A stretch of 16,033 bases of DNA, from contig DASPTH010000196.1 in the NCBI GenBank assembly GCA_035623515.1, positions 1-16,033 of the forward strand. The letters are read 5' to 3'. A model generated the notes under the pieces. It was not told where the DNA came from, did no database searches, and saw only the letters and a program-made list of their open reading frames with translations. Numbering within the stretch: the stretch's first letter is position 1; each line of letters starts with the position of its first letter. The position numbers and the translations under genes are program-made. Positions 6,548-14,059 of the stretch are shown in pieces. The DNA comes from DASPTH01 sp035623515 (lineage in GTDB: Bacteria > Actinomycetota > Acidimicrobiia > IMCC26256 > DASPTH01).

Positions 6548-7702
6548 ATGAGTAAACGTTTGTTCCGGGAACTCTCGAGGTTGCAGGGCGCGTCGTGGGC
6601 GCGCGTCGGTGAATTGTCGGTGTCGACGCGGCGGTCGACGGTCGTGGTCGCTGCTGCGACGATCGTCGCCATCGGAGTCGTGGACTATGCAACCGGTCCG
6701 TTCCTGGCGATGTCGGTGTTCTACTTGATCCCCGTCGCATGGGCGACGGCGGTGGCAGGGCGGCGAGTCGGGGCTGCGCTCGCGGTGTTGTGTGTCGTCC
6801 TCGGGCTGGTCTCCGACGTGGTCCTACAAGCTCACTTCCACCACCGGTTGAGTGCAGCCTTCAACGTGACGTTCATGCTCTTCACGTTGTTGGTAGTGGT
6901 CGAGCTCGTGGACCGACTTCGCGAGCGCGCCGCTGCCGCGCTCGACGAAGAGCAACGGAGCCGCGACTTTCTTGCTCTCGCCGCTCACCAACTCCGAACG
7001 CCGATCGCCGGGCTGCGTGCCACCGTCGACGCGCTGGCGGCGGCCGACCACTCGGATGACGAGCGCGAGCAACTCCTGACCACACTCGGATCCGAAGCCG
7101 CTCGGATGGGACGGCTCGTCAACTCGCTGCTGCGCGTCGCTCACCTCGATCAGCGAGAGTCATTGTCTTTGCAGGCGACCGACGTCGGCCCGATCGTCGA
7201 TCGTGAACTGGAGCGCATGGCGCGCGCGCGACCCGAACTCGAGTGGGTCGCCGCGAGGAGCGACTCACAACACGCACGCGCCTTCTGCAATGCCGACGCG
7301 CTGGCCGAGGCGATCGCGAATCTCCTCGACAATGCGGGCCGCCACGCTCGCACACGAGTCAGCGCGGTCATCGGTTCGACCGGAAATGTGATCAGCATCG
7401 AGATACACGACGACGGACCGGGGCTGCCGCCGGGAGCAGCGGACACGGCATTCGAGCGATTCGCGACGTTGGACGGTCACGGCGGCACGGGACTCGGCCT
7501 TCCGATCGCGAGGGCGATCATCGAGGCGCACCAAGGCACGCTCAGCTATACCGACGGATCGTTCCGCATCGAACTCCCGACGCAGAGGCCGGCGTTCCGG
7601 AACCAGCGATCGCGGGAGCGCGTCCCGTCCGGCGACCATGACGGATCCGCACCGCCGCGAGGCATGGGACGCGTCGGAGCGGGGTCGCGCCAGTCAGCTT
7701 GA
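6548..7702 (+). CDS. Membrane sensor histidine kinase
   Basis: A 384-residue two-component kinase. The N-terminus carries four hydrophobic segments (about 31-49, 51-70, 74-94 and 101-122) with very short loops, so the sensor is membrane-embedded and lacks a large extracytoplasmic domain. The H-box is FLALAAHQLRTP, with His147 as the likely phosphorylation site. Then come the N-box AIANLLDNAGRHA (Asn262), the G1 box DDGPGL (288-293) and the G2 box GGTGLGLPIA (312-321), together a complete HisKA plus HATPase_c core. About 40 basic residues after the ATPase domain (from about 345) are a low-complexity tail. The probable partner is the OmpR-type regulator at 8164-8847, which is on the opposite strand beyond a TatA-like gene rather than in an operon with the kinase. 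The 3' end overlaps the TatA-like gene by 9 bp, tail to tail. The ATG start is family-consistent; its ribosome site (GGTGAG) is weak. Confidence 0.96.
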   Translation: MSKRLFRELSRLQGASWARVGELSVSTRRSTVVVAAATIVAIGVVDYATGPFLAMSVFYLIPVAWATAVAGRRVGAALAVLCVVLGLVSDVVLQAHFHHRLSAAFNVTFMLFTLLVVVELVDRLRERAAAALDEEQRSRDFLALAAHQLRTPIAGLRATVDALAAADHSDDEREQLLTTLGSEAARMGRLVNSLLRVAHLDQRESLSLQATDVGPIVDRELERMARARPELEWVAARSDSQHARAFCNADALAEAIANLLDNAGRHARTRVSAVIGSTGNVISIEIHDDGPGLPPGAADTAFERFATLDGHGGTGLGLPIARAIIEAHQGTLSYTDGSFRIELPTQRPAFRNQRSRERVPSGDHDGSAPPRGMGRVGAGSRQSA

Positions 7703-7882
7703 TTGCCCATCCTTCGGATCGGGCGGGTCCTCGTGTTCTCGCTGACCCTTTTCGAACTCGCTCCTCGCCGACCCCAAGGAGCGCGCCAGCTTCGGTAGTT
7801 GAGAACCGCCGAAGAGCAACACGATCACTCCGAGCACGAGGAGCGCTTCCCAACCGACGATCTCACCAAGTACCGGAACCAA
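7694..7882 (-). CDS. tatA: TatA-like twin-arginine translocase component
   Basis: A 62-residue protein with canonical TatA layout: a short polar N-terminus, a hydrophobic helix (about 10-24, GWEALLVLGVIVLLF), the hinge FGGSQLP (24-30), an amphipathic helix KLARSLGSARSEFEKG (31-46), and an acidic/polar tail. TatA oligomerises in the cytoplasmic membrane to let folded proteins with twin-arginine signals through TatBC. No tatC is present here. I use TTG 7882, preceded by AGGAGA six nt upstream, which also gives the expected family N-terminus; the frame extends to GTG 7909, where the ribosome site itself would be translated. It lies downstream of, and in the same direction as, the response regulator gene (about 280 bp gap) and overlaps the kinase 3' end. 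Confidence 0.87.
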   Translation of the reverse strand: MVPVLGEIVGWEALLVLGVIVLLFGGSQLPKLARSLGSARSEFEKGQREHEDPPDPKDGQSS

Positions 7883-7888
7883 GACCGG

Positions 7889-7894
7889 TCTCCT
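7889..7894 (-). promoter_or_regulatory. tatA: Ribosome binding site fixing a TTG start for tatA
   Basis: Minus-strand AGGAGA within GAGGAGAGGAGA, six nt before TTG 7882. Automatic callers may choose GTG 7909 instead and add nine residues that come from this site. Confidence 0.65.
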
Positions 7895-8163
7895 CTCCTC
7901 TCGCACCACGCGAGCTCTGAACGACGCGCTGCACCATGGACGCGATGCCGGTCATGACGACAGCACGCGACGACGAATGCCGCGTGTGCGACGACCCACC
8001 ACTCACGGTGATGCGTCGAGCGTCGGAGGCGGCTCTCGGTCACTTCGACATCCTCGCTCCGCGGAAGGGCGGGTTGAAGTGACACAGGGCCGGTGGCGAC
8101 TGAAGATTCCTGTCGGCGGGACATGGGCGTCTTCACGAGCGGCGACGCGTCACCGGGTCGGCG

Positions 8164-8847
8164 TCAGGGCCGAAGCACGTAGCCGCGACCGCGCTCGGTG
8201 TGTATGAGCCGAACCGGTCCCTGATCGAGCTTGCGCCGCAGCGAGCTGACGTGCACCTCGACGAGGTTCGGCGCGTACTGATCGAAACCCCAGACCAGCG
8301 ACAGCAGTTGGGTCTTGGAGAACACGCGACCCGGCGCGTGCGCGAGGGTCCAGAGGAGATCGAACTCGGTGCCGGTGAGATGAACGACCGTCCCGCCCTT
8401 CGTGACCACTCGCTGCTGCTCGTCGACAAGGATGTCGCGCACCTCGATGACCGGTGAGACCAACCGTCCCGAGCGACGGAGCACTGCCCGCAGTCGTGCC
8501 AGGAGCTCGGCCAACGCGAACGGCTTGGGGAGGTAGTCGTCGGCGCCCACGTCGAAACTCGCGAGACGGTCATCGAGCGAGTCGAACGCCGTGATGAAGA
8601 CGATCGGCGCGTCCGAGAGCGATCGGAACTGGCAGGCGAGATCGAACCCATTCGGTCCTTCCGGCAGCGACACGTCGAGGAGGGCCAGATCCGGGCGCAC
8701 CCTGGTCACGAGGGCGTCGAACTCCCGCCCGTCGCCGGCCACGGAGACCGCATAGCCCGCGTCCCGGAGCCCGATGCGCAGGGCAGTGGCGATGGTCCTG
8801 TCGTCCTCGACGATCAGGATGCGGGGCTTGTGCTCGGCCGTCGCCAT
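8164..8847 (-). CDS. OmpR/PhoB-family response regulator
   Basis: A 227-residue two-domain regulator. The receiver domain (about 8-122) shows RILIVEDD with the acidic pair (15-16), the phospho-acceptor Asp58 in LALLDVSLP, Thr86 in FITAFD, and Lys108 in YLPKPF. The C-terminal winged-helix DNA-binding domain (about 133-227) has LTGTEFDLLWTLAHAPGRVFSKTQLL, the recognition helix VEVHVSSLRRKL (196-207), and the final wing RLIHTERGRGYVL. The open frame continues 90 bp upstream, but MATAEHKPRI at 8847 matches the family start and has GGGGGAT about 8 nt before it. It acts in the cytosol as a transcription factor activated by a histidine kinase, most likely the one at 6548-7702. TatA lies downstream on the same strand, so the regulator may drive or share transcription with it. 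Confidence 0.96.
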   Translation of the reverse strand: MATAEHKPRILIVEDDRTIATALRIGLRDAGYAVSVAGDGREFDALVTRVRPDLALLDVSLPEGPNGFDLACQFRSLSDAPIVFITAFDSLDDRLASFDVGADDYLPKPFALAELLARLRAVLRRSGRLVSPVIEVRDILVDEQQRVVTKGGTVVHLTGTEFDLLWTLAHAPGRVFSKTQLLSLVWGFDQYAPNLVEVHVSSLRRKLDQGPVRLIHTERGRGYVLRP

Positions 8848-9251
8848 GGGCTGATCCCCCGTTCGGGTGCCGTGCTCGTGCAGTATCACCCACACTCGAC
8901 CTTGGTGTGATGCTGAAGGATCCTGGTGGCATGTCACTCGATGTTCGGGCGTGGGTCACCGACTTCCTCCACGTTCCTCACGAGCTGCTCCTTACCGACC
9001 CGCCAGTTCCGGACTCGCGGCGTTTCTACGTCGCCGCGGCATGCGCGTGAGGTCCTCCACGAGCACGAGTGCTCGAAGACGGGCGGCGTCGACAAGCGCT
9101 CAAGCCACGGCGCGCACGCCGGGCGGTCCCCGCGTCGGTGCGGCGTGGGAGGGCACCCCTACGCGCGCGCCGACACGGAACCCCGAGTATCCGTCTACGA
9201 CACCATCCGAGCGTTCCCCGTTCAGCCTTCTTCAGCATCAGTGGTCGCGTC
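8848..9251. other. Non-coding or eroded region upstream of the response regulator
   Basis: It must contain the response-regulator promoter (minus strand). All six frames are poor: the plus-strand frames are Arg/Pro-rich. A 39-codon plus-strand frame starting at ATG 8931 (MSLDVRAWVTDFLH...) ends at TGA 9050 and has no recognisable family. A small hairpin, GAGCAC-GA-GTGCTC, lies at 9061-9074. Because the downstream beta-sandwich gene lacks its 5' part, some of this may be the scar of a deletion or decayed coding sequence. Confidence 0.4.
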
Positions 9252-9671
9252 ATGGGCGTGGGCCGCTACATGGCGCGCAACGATCCGGCGCTCGAGCTCG
9301 GGAGTGGTGGGGAGGATGTCGTGACCTTGCATCTTCCCGCGGGGAACCACGTCATGTCCGGCAAGACGACAGTCCAGGTCATCGGGGGTGGACCTGCACT
9401 GACGTGCGACCTCAACGAGGAAGACCAAACCGGCAACGTCACCGCCCAACTCGACGAGTCCAGAGGCGGCGGGAGCGACTTTGGGCTCGGCGAGCCAACA
9501 TCCCTGAACGAGCTGGCCCAGTGGTTCGACACGGTGTCGCTCGATTCGACCGTGCACCTCGACAGCGACACCACGCTGGCGATCACCTGTGTTCAACCCC
9601 CACCTGGTGGTGCCACGGCCGATCACTCGGTGCTGACAGCCACCGCGGTCGATACCCTCACCACTCAATGA
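9252..9671 (+). CDS. C-terminal beta-sandwich domain of a secreted protein, probably 5'-truncated
   Basis: From about nt 9270 the frame reads like the C-terminal domain of actinobacterial exported proteins of the collagen-like/'LPAG' type: ARNDPALEL, then VVTLHLPAGNHVMSGKTTVQV, a cysteine in LTCDLN, a central loop, then TVSLDSTVHL..., a second cysteine in LAITCVQ, and the ending HSVLTATAVDTLTTQ. The alternation of beta strands with a pair of cysteines fits a jelly-roll or C1q-like fold. Such proteins normally start with a signal peptide and a collagen-like or linker region. Here the upstream sequence in this frame is arginine-rich and unconvincing, and neither ATG 9252 nor ATG 9270 has a good ribosome site. 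It is therefore either a fragment or a gene with a lost 5' end. The family assignment rests on remembered pattern, not a search. Confidence 0.45.
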   Translation: MGVGRYMARNDPALELGSGGEDVVTLHLPAGNHVMSGKTTVQVIGGGPALTCDLNEEDQTGNVTAQLDESRGGGSDFGLGEPTSLNELAQWFDTVSLDSTVHLDSDTTLAITCVQPPPGGATADHSVLTATAVDTLTTQ

Positions 9672-9994
9672 TCTCCTGACGTACTGCGGGCAACGCGTGG
9701 AGGACCGCACTCACTCGTTCACTGAACGTTCGTGACTGTGTGTCGGTCAGGAAAATCTTCGGTGAACCGGGAATCCGCGCGTGGTCTCGCCCCGTACATC
9801 CTCGGTCAACGCCGTATACGCATGGGTGTGCAGTCGTGCGCGCCTGGGAACGGATGTGAACACGAGGCACCAACTCCTGGTACGACGCTGATAGCTCGAC
9901 AGCTCTCGTCACCGAAACCGGGCACGAGCCACAGAAGGCCTGGAAGTTGGGGGCAGTGGGTGGAGGACTTTCTCTACCGAAAGGGAACGAGGAA
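9672..9994. other. Intergenic region upstream of the beta-propeller gene
   Basis: About 320 bp without a convincing gene. It should carry the promoter of the secreted propeller gene. Two overlapping palindromes, GTTCACTGAAC (9717-9727) and GAACGTTC (9724-9731), form a GTTC/GAAC-rich patch. It resembles but does not match an actinobacterial SOS box, which needs a spacer between GAAC and GTTC. The purine-rich AAAGGGA near 9980-9986, about eight nt before ATG 9995, is the probable ribosome site. Confidence 0.4.
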
Positions 9995-11149
9995 ATGAAA
10001 CCACTACGACGGTTCGCGGCGACGGCGGCGATCGTTGCCGCTTCGGCCGGGCTGGTGGCGGGGACCGGGATCTTCGCCGGGGCGGCCGGCGCCTCGACCA
10101 CATTCATCGGCAACCTGAACACGGTGACGCCGATCGCCTCGACCATTCCGAACAACGGAGACGTCAACCCTTATGGAGTGGCGGTCGTCCCGCGCAGCAA
10201 CGGCAACTTGCAGGCGGGCAACGTGCTGGTCAGCAACTTCAACGACTCGGCGAACATACAGGGCACCGGCACCACGATCGTCCAGGTCACGCCGGGCGGC
10301 CAGATGTCGCCGTTCGCCCAGATCGGCAACCTGGGCAGTTCTTGCCCCGGCGGCGTCGGCCTCACGACCGCCCTGGTGGCGCTGCGCAACGGCTGGGTGA
10401 TCGTCGGGTCCCTACCGACCCAGCAGGTAGAAGGCAATACCGTCATCTCCGGGTCCGGCTGCCTGATCGTGCTGGACAGCCAGGGCAACGTCCGGGAGAC
10501 GATCACCGGCCACGGCATCAACGGCCCGTGGGACATGACCGCGCTCGACCAGGGCGGCATCACCGAACTGTTCGTGACCAACGTGCTGAACGGCACGGTG
10601 GCCGCGGCCGGCAAGACCGTCGACGAGGGCACGGTGCTGCGGCTCGTGCTCATCACCCCGCCGACGGGTGAGCCCCCGAGGCTGCTGAAGGTCACCCAGA
10701 TCGGCTCGGGCTTCGCTGAGCATCTGGACCCGGCGGCGCTGGTCATCGGACCGACCGGCGTCGGGCTCGGCCCGAACGGCACGCTGTACGTCGCCGACAC
10801 GGTGAACAACAAGATCCAGGCCATCCCGTACGCGGCGCTCCGACCCAACGACGACGGCACCGGCCAGACCGTCACCACCGGCAACGCCCTGAATGACCCG
10901 CTCGGCCTGACCATCGCGCCCAACGGCAACATCCTGACCGTCAACGGCGGCGACGGGAACATGGTGGAGACCACCCCGGGCGGGACGCAGGTAGCGGTGA
11001 AGACCGTCGACACCCAGGGCAGCCCCGCGGGCGCGGGCAACCTGTTCGGCCTGGCGGTCAAGCCCGGTTCCGACGCCGTCTACTTCGTCGATGACTTCGG
11101 CGGCCCCAGCCCCAACGGGCAGACCAACAACCTGAATCTCTTCCACTAG
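9995..11149 (+). CDS. Secreted NHL/SMP-30-like beta-propeller protein
   Basis: A 384-residue exported protein. Residues 1-33 are a signal peptide: basic MKPLRRF, a hydrophobic core (AATAAIVAASAGLVAG...), and an AGA|S cleavage pattern after residue 33. The arginine pair is not a full twin-arginine consensus, so Sec is the default route. The mature part has repeats of the NHL/beta-propeller type: NPYGVAVVP...GNVLVSNF (59-82), GPWDMTAL...ELFVTNVLNGTV (177-202), PTGVGLGPNGTLYVADTVNNKI (253-274), DPLGLTIAPNGNILTVNGGDG (301-321) and NLFGLAVKPGSDAVYFVDDF (349-368). Five or six blades are plausible. Such proteins bind ligands or act as lactonases/hydrolases outside the cell, but I see no catalytic signature that decides this. 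ATG 9995 is chosen because it opens the signal peptide; the frame upstream to 9947 is not family-like. The gene appears monocistronic, with a possible hairpin terminator 18 bp downstream. Confidence 0.9.
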   Translation: MKPLRRFAATAAIVAASAGLVAGTGIFAGAAGASTTFIGNLNTVTPIASTIPNNGDVNPYGVAVVPRSNGNLQAGNVLVSNFNDSANIQGTGTTIVQVTPGGQMSPFAQIGNLGSSCPGGVGLTTALVALRNGWVIVGSLPTQQVEGNTVISGSGCLIVLDSQGNVRETITGHGINGPWDMTALDQGGITELFVTNVLNGTVAAAGKTVDEGTVLRLVLITPPTGEPPRLLKVTQIGSGFAEHLDPAALVIGPTGVGLGPNGTLYVADTVNNKIQAIPYAALRPNDDGTGQTVTTGNALNDPLGLTIAPNGNILTVNGGDGNMVETTPGGTQVAVKTVDTQGSPAGAGNLFGLAVKPGSDAVYFVDDFGGPSPNGQTNNLNLFH

Positions 11150-11157
11150 ACGAGTGA

Positions 11158-11316
11158 TTCCAAGGGTCCGCGTCTGACGCGGCGAAGGTGTCCATCATCG
11201 GCGTACCTGTGGGTTCCGGAGCTTCCGACGTGGCGTTCACGCCGTGCGCTTCCCCACCGCCGCCCCCTCCGCCGCGTGGATCGGTGCCGGTCGTGAACCC
11301 GACGTTCACGGGGTGA
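11158..11316 (+). pseudogene. Possible relic of a YVTN-type beta-propeller gene end
   Basis: A 52-codon frame without a proper start reads through VSIIGVPVGSGASDVAFTP, then a cysteine, a run of seven prolines, and VVNPTFTG before TGA 11314-11316. The first block strongly resembles the YVTN repeat pattern 'vxxIpVGxgPxxvAvtPdG' of secreted propellers. It lies directly after the NHL propeller stop and before the NRPS-like gene. It could be the remnant of a second propeller gene, or an open frame by chance; GTG 11188 would give 42 residues but has no clear ribosome site. Confidence 0.3.
11168..11182 (+). terminator. Possible hairpin terminator after the beta-propeller gene
   Basis: CCGCGTC-T-GACGCGG is a perfect inverted repeat, realistically a five-bp CCGCG/CGCGG stem with a five-nt loop, starting 18 bp after the propeller stop codon. 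There is no T-tract, which is common in GC-rich actinobacteria but leaves the call uncertain. Confidence 0.35.
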
Positions 11317-11355
11317 GCGGGTAGGGCGAAACCGATCGAATCGCCCAGGTTGGCG

Positions 11356-11361
11356 TACGCT
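11356..11361 (+). promoter_or_regulatory. Candidate -10 box for a near-leaderless NRPS-like transcript
   Basis: TACGCT matches the actinobacterial TAnnnT -10 pattern and ends 10 nt before ATG 11372. No Shine-Dalgarno lies between them (CGGGCCTCCC). A start of transcription about 7 nt downstream of the box would fall within a few bases of the ATG, as in leaderless mRNAs. No clear -35 is seen. Confidence 0.3.
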
Positions 11362-11371
11362 CGGGCCTCCC

Positions 11372-14059
11372 ATGAGCGACCTCGTCAACGAAATCGTCGA
11401 GAACCCACCGCCGATCGACCTCGCTGAGCGCACGCGCCGCAACTATCTCCTCGAGCACTCCGACTACACGGTGGCCGAGGCGATCACCGAGGTCGTCCGG
11501 CAGGTACCCGACAACGTCGCGATCCAGACCGAGACCGAGCAGATCACCTTCGCCGAGGTGCACGCGCGTGCCTGCCAGGTCGCCAACGCCGTCCTCGACC
11601 GTGGACTCGACCAGGACACCCCGATCCTGCTCCTGTGCGACCACGGCACCGCGCCCCCCACCGCGATCTGCGGTGTGCTGTTCGCCGGCCGCATCGGCGC
11701 ACCGGTCGACGTACGCGAGCCGATCGAGCGTTTGCGGCGGATGATGGAGGTGAGCGGAGCCGAGTGGGTGGTGACCGACCGTCCGCACCTCGACTTGGCG
11801 CGCGTGCTGAGCGACAAGGTGTTGGTGCTCGACGAGACCACCGGGTGCAGCACCGCGGTACCGTCGGTGGAGATCCCCGAGCGGCACCCGGGGTTGATCC
11901 TCTTCACCTCGGGCTCGACCGGCGTCCCCAAAGGTGTGTACGGCGCGCACCGGTCGATGGTGCCGAGGTCGATGCGTCACCGGAAGACCGCCCTGTCCAA
12001 GAGCGACCGTTTCGCGCTCACGTCGTCGTGGGGTTTCACGGCCGCGGAAGGGCTCCTCTTCCAGGGGCTGGTCAACGGTCTCACGACCTGTACGTACGAC
12101 CTGCGCACGCGCGGTGCGCGCGGCCTCCCCGAGTGGGTACGTTCGGCAGGCGTGACCCATCTCACCCTGATGCCGAGCGTGTTGCGTGCGATCGTCGACA
12201 CCGCGCCCGAGGGCGCGCTGTCCACCCTCAAGAACGTGTCGTTCGGCGCGGAGACGCTCTACGGGAGCGACGTGCGCGCGGGCCGTCACCTTTTCGGTCC
12301 CGACACGGTCTTGAGCAACCCCTACGGGTCCACCGAGTTCGGCTCGATCACCGCGTACCGGATCCCCGGCGACGACGAGCTCGACGACGGCCCGGTGCCC
12401 GTCGGCTTCCCTTCGCCCTCGGTCGAGGTCCACGTCGTCGACGAGGACGACCAGCCGGTGCCGCACGGCGAGCCCGGCCGTATCCTCGTGCTCCGGCGCG
12501 GCTACATCGCGCTCGGCTACTGGCGCGATCCGGAGCTCACGGCCGCCCACTTCTTCGTCGCCCCCGACGGACGCAGCGGTTTCCGCACCGCCGACAAGGG
12601 GCGGTTCCGAGACGACGGCGCCCTCGAGCACCTGGGCCGGCTCGACACCCGCGTCAAGGTGCGCGGCGCGATGGTCGCCACCAGCGAGGTCGAGATCGCG
12701 CTCATGTCGCTCGACGGTGTCGCCGACGCCGCGGTCGTGGCCGTCGACGACGAGAGCGGCGGTACCCGTCTGATCGCCTACGTCGCACCCGACGGCGTCG
12801 CCCCGCTCAGCGCGTGGCGGCTGCGCCGCGAGGTCGCGATGCGCGTGCCGACCACCATGGTGCCCAGCGCGTTCGTCGCAATCGACGTCCTCCCACGCAC
12901 CATCCGCCACAAGCTCGACCGCGCCGCGCTGCCGCCGCCGCCGTCACCCGCAGCGCGGCCCTATCGCGCGCCGTCGGGGAAGGACGCCGAGTTGGCCGCC
13001 ATCTTCGCCGACGTGCTCGGCGTCGAACGGGTCGGGCTCGACGACGACTTCTTCGACCTCGGGGGTGACTCGCTCGCAGCCGTCGAGCTCGTGGCCGCGG
13101 TCGCCGAGCACTTCAACGTCGAGCTCGCGGCGTCCGCGTTGCTCGATGCCCCCACCGTTGCCGAGCTGTACCCGCGGCTCTCCCACCGGCGACCACGTGA
13201 CGCGTCGCCCGCAGTCGCGTTGCGCACCGATGCCGACGGTCACCCGTTCTTCTGCATCACCGGTGGCGGCGCGCCCGCGATCTCGATGCGCGCGTTGAGC
13301 GACGCGATGCCCGAGCGCAACTTCGTCGCCATCCAGGCCCGCGGACTCGAGGAGCGCGCGCTGCCCGACCACAGCGTCGAGGCGACGGCCCGGCGCAACC
13401 TCGTGGTGATGCGCGCGCTGCAGCCGACCGGTCCCTACGCGCTCGGTGGTTACTCGTTTGGCGGGTTCGTCGCCTTCGAGATGGCGTGCCGGTTGCGCGC
13501 GGTCGGCGAGGACGTTGCGCTGCTCGTGATCATCGACACCGGTGCTCCGCTCGCCAGCTTCCCTTCGCTCGCGACTCGCACGCGCGCACGGGCCGCCGCG
13601 CTGAGCGCCGACGCGCCCACCCCGCGGCTGAGCCGCAGCGCGGTCCTTGCCGCGCGCTCGGCTCGTTTCGGCGTGAAGTCGGCGTACGCGCACGCCGAAC
13701 GGCGCGTCGCCCTGAGCAGTGCGGGCTTGTTCCCGCGCCGCGGCTACGACCAGTACGAGTTGTTCCTGCGGCTCCACGCGCGGATGGCGCACGAGTACCG
13801 CCCGGCGGGGACGTTCGACGGCCCGGTGCTCGTGCTGCGCGGCGACGCCTCCGACGGTCGCCCGCCGAACGCCCCCGAAGAGTTCGACGACGACCTCGAT
13901 CTCATCGACGTCGACGAGCGCGAGTTCCGCGACCTCGGCTGGTCGAGGCTCGTCACCGGGCCGATCACCGCGGTCGACGTGCCCGGCGACCATCTGGGGT
14001 TGCTGCGCCGCCCCGCGGTCGAGAAGGTCGGGCAGGTCGTCAGCGACGCGCTCGCATGA
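11372..14059 (+). CDS. Single-module NRPS-like enzyme: adenylation - carrier - thioesterase
   Basis: An 895-residue three-domain enzyme. The adenylation domain (about 30-525) has A3 LFTSGSTGVPKGV (177-189), A5 NPYGSTE (316-322), A7 FRTADKGRF with Asp408, A8 GRLDTRVKVRG (422-432) and A10 RTIRHKLDR with the catalytic Lys514, so it should activate a carboxylic acid as the adenylate. The carrier domain (about 535-605) has DDDFFDLGGDSL, with Ser567 as the phosphopantetheine site. The type I thioesterase (about 622-890) has GGYSFGG with the nucleophile Ser695, a likely Asp722 in IDTGAPL, and His874 in VPGDHLGLL. There is no condensation domain. In the A4 region (SSWGFTAAEG, 218-227) the position of the amino-acid-anchoring Asp appears to be Thr223, so the substrate may not be an alpha-amino acid. 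The product could be released by hydrolysis, esterification or self-condensation. Its stop overlaps the start of the small membrane protein gene (ATGA). No Shine-Dalgarno precedes ATG 11372. Confidence 0.94.
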   Translation: MSDLVNEIVENPPPIDLAERTRRNYLLEHSDYTVAEAITEVVRQVPDNVAIQTETEQITFAEVHARACQVANAVLDRGLDQDTPILLLCDHGTAPPTAICGVLFAGRIGAPVDVREPIERLRRMMEVSGAEWVVTDRPHLDLARVLSDKVLVLDETTGCSTAVPSVEIPERHPGLILFTSGSTGVPKGVYGAHRSMVPRSMRHRKTALSKSDRFALTSSWGFTAAEGLLFQGLVNGLTTCTYDLRTRGARGLPEWVRSAGVTHLTLMPSVLRAIVDTAPEGALSTLKNVSFGAETLYGSDVRAGRHLFGPDTVLSNPYGSTEFGSITAYRIPGDDELDDGPVPVGFPSPSVEVHVVDEDDQPVPHGEPGRILVLRRGYIALGYWRDPELTAAHFFVAPDGRSGFRTADKGRFRDDGALEHLGRLDTRVKVRGAMVATSEVEIALMSLDGVADAAVVAVDDESGGTRLIAYVAPDGVAPLSAWRLRREVAMRVPTTMVPSAFVAIDVLPRTIRHKLDRAALPPPPSPAARPYRAPSGKDAELAAIFADVLGVERVGLDDDFFDLGGDSLAAVELVAAVAEHFNVELAASALLDAPTVAELYPRLSHRRPRDASPAVALRTDADGHPFFCITGGGAPAISMRALSDAMPERNFVAIQARGLEERALPDHSVEATARRNLVVMRALQPTGPYALGGYSFGGFVAFEMACRLRAVGEDVALLVIIDTGAPLASFPSLATRTRARAAALSADAPTPRLSRSAVLAARSARFGVKSAYAHAERRVALSSAGLFPRRGYDQYELFLRLHARMAHEYRPAGTFDGPVLVLRGDASDGRPPNAPEEFDDDLDLIDVDEREFRDLGWSRLVTGPITAVDVPGDHLGLLRRPAVEKVGQVVSDALA

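Noticed and set aside
7825..8136. A 103-codon minus-strand frame between the response regulator and tatA
   Set aside because: Arg/Ser/His-rich, overlaps the tatA start, and has no motif; the ~280 bp gap appears non-coding.
8931..9050. A 39-codon plus-strand frame (MSLDVRAWVTDFLH...) upstream of the beta-sandwich gene
   Set aside because: Less Arg-rich than its surroundings, but there is no well-placed ribosome site and no family resemblance, and it is short enough to be chance.
9717..9731. GTTC/GAAC palindromes resembling a LexA (SOS) box
   Set aside because: The actinobacterial SOS box needs a spacer of a few bases between GAAC and GTTC; here they abut or are in the wrong order.
9995..10093. 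The RR in the propeller protein's signal peptide as a Tat signal, which would tie it to the TatA/TatB-like genes
   Set aside because: PLRRFAAT lacks the S/T-R-R-x-F-L-K consensus and the hydrophobic core fits Sec equally well; the evidence is too weak to claim a link.
11306..12910. A 534-codon minus-strand open frame opposite the adenylation domain
   Set aside because: It is rich in His, Arg, Asp and Gly with no motif, and mirrors the plus-strand gene, which carries all A3-A10 motifs. It is a high-GC antisense shadow.
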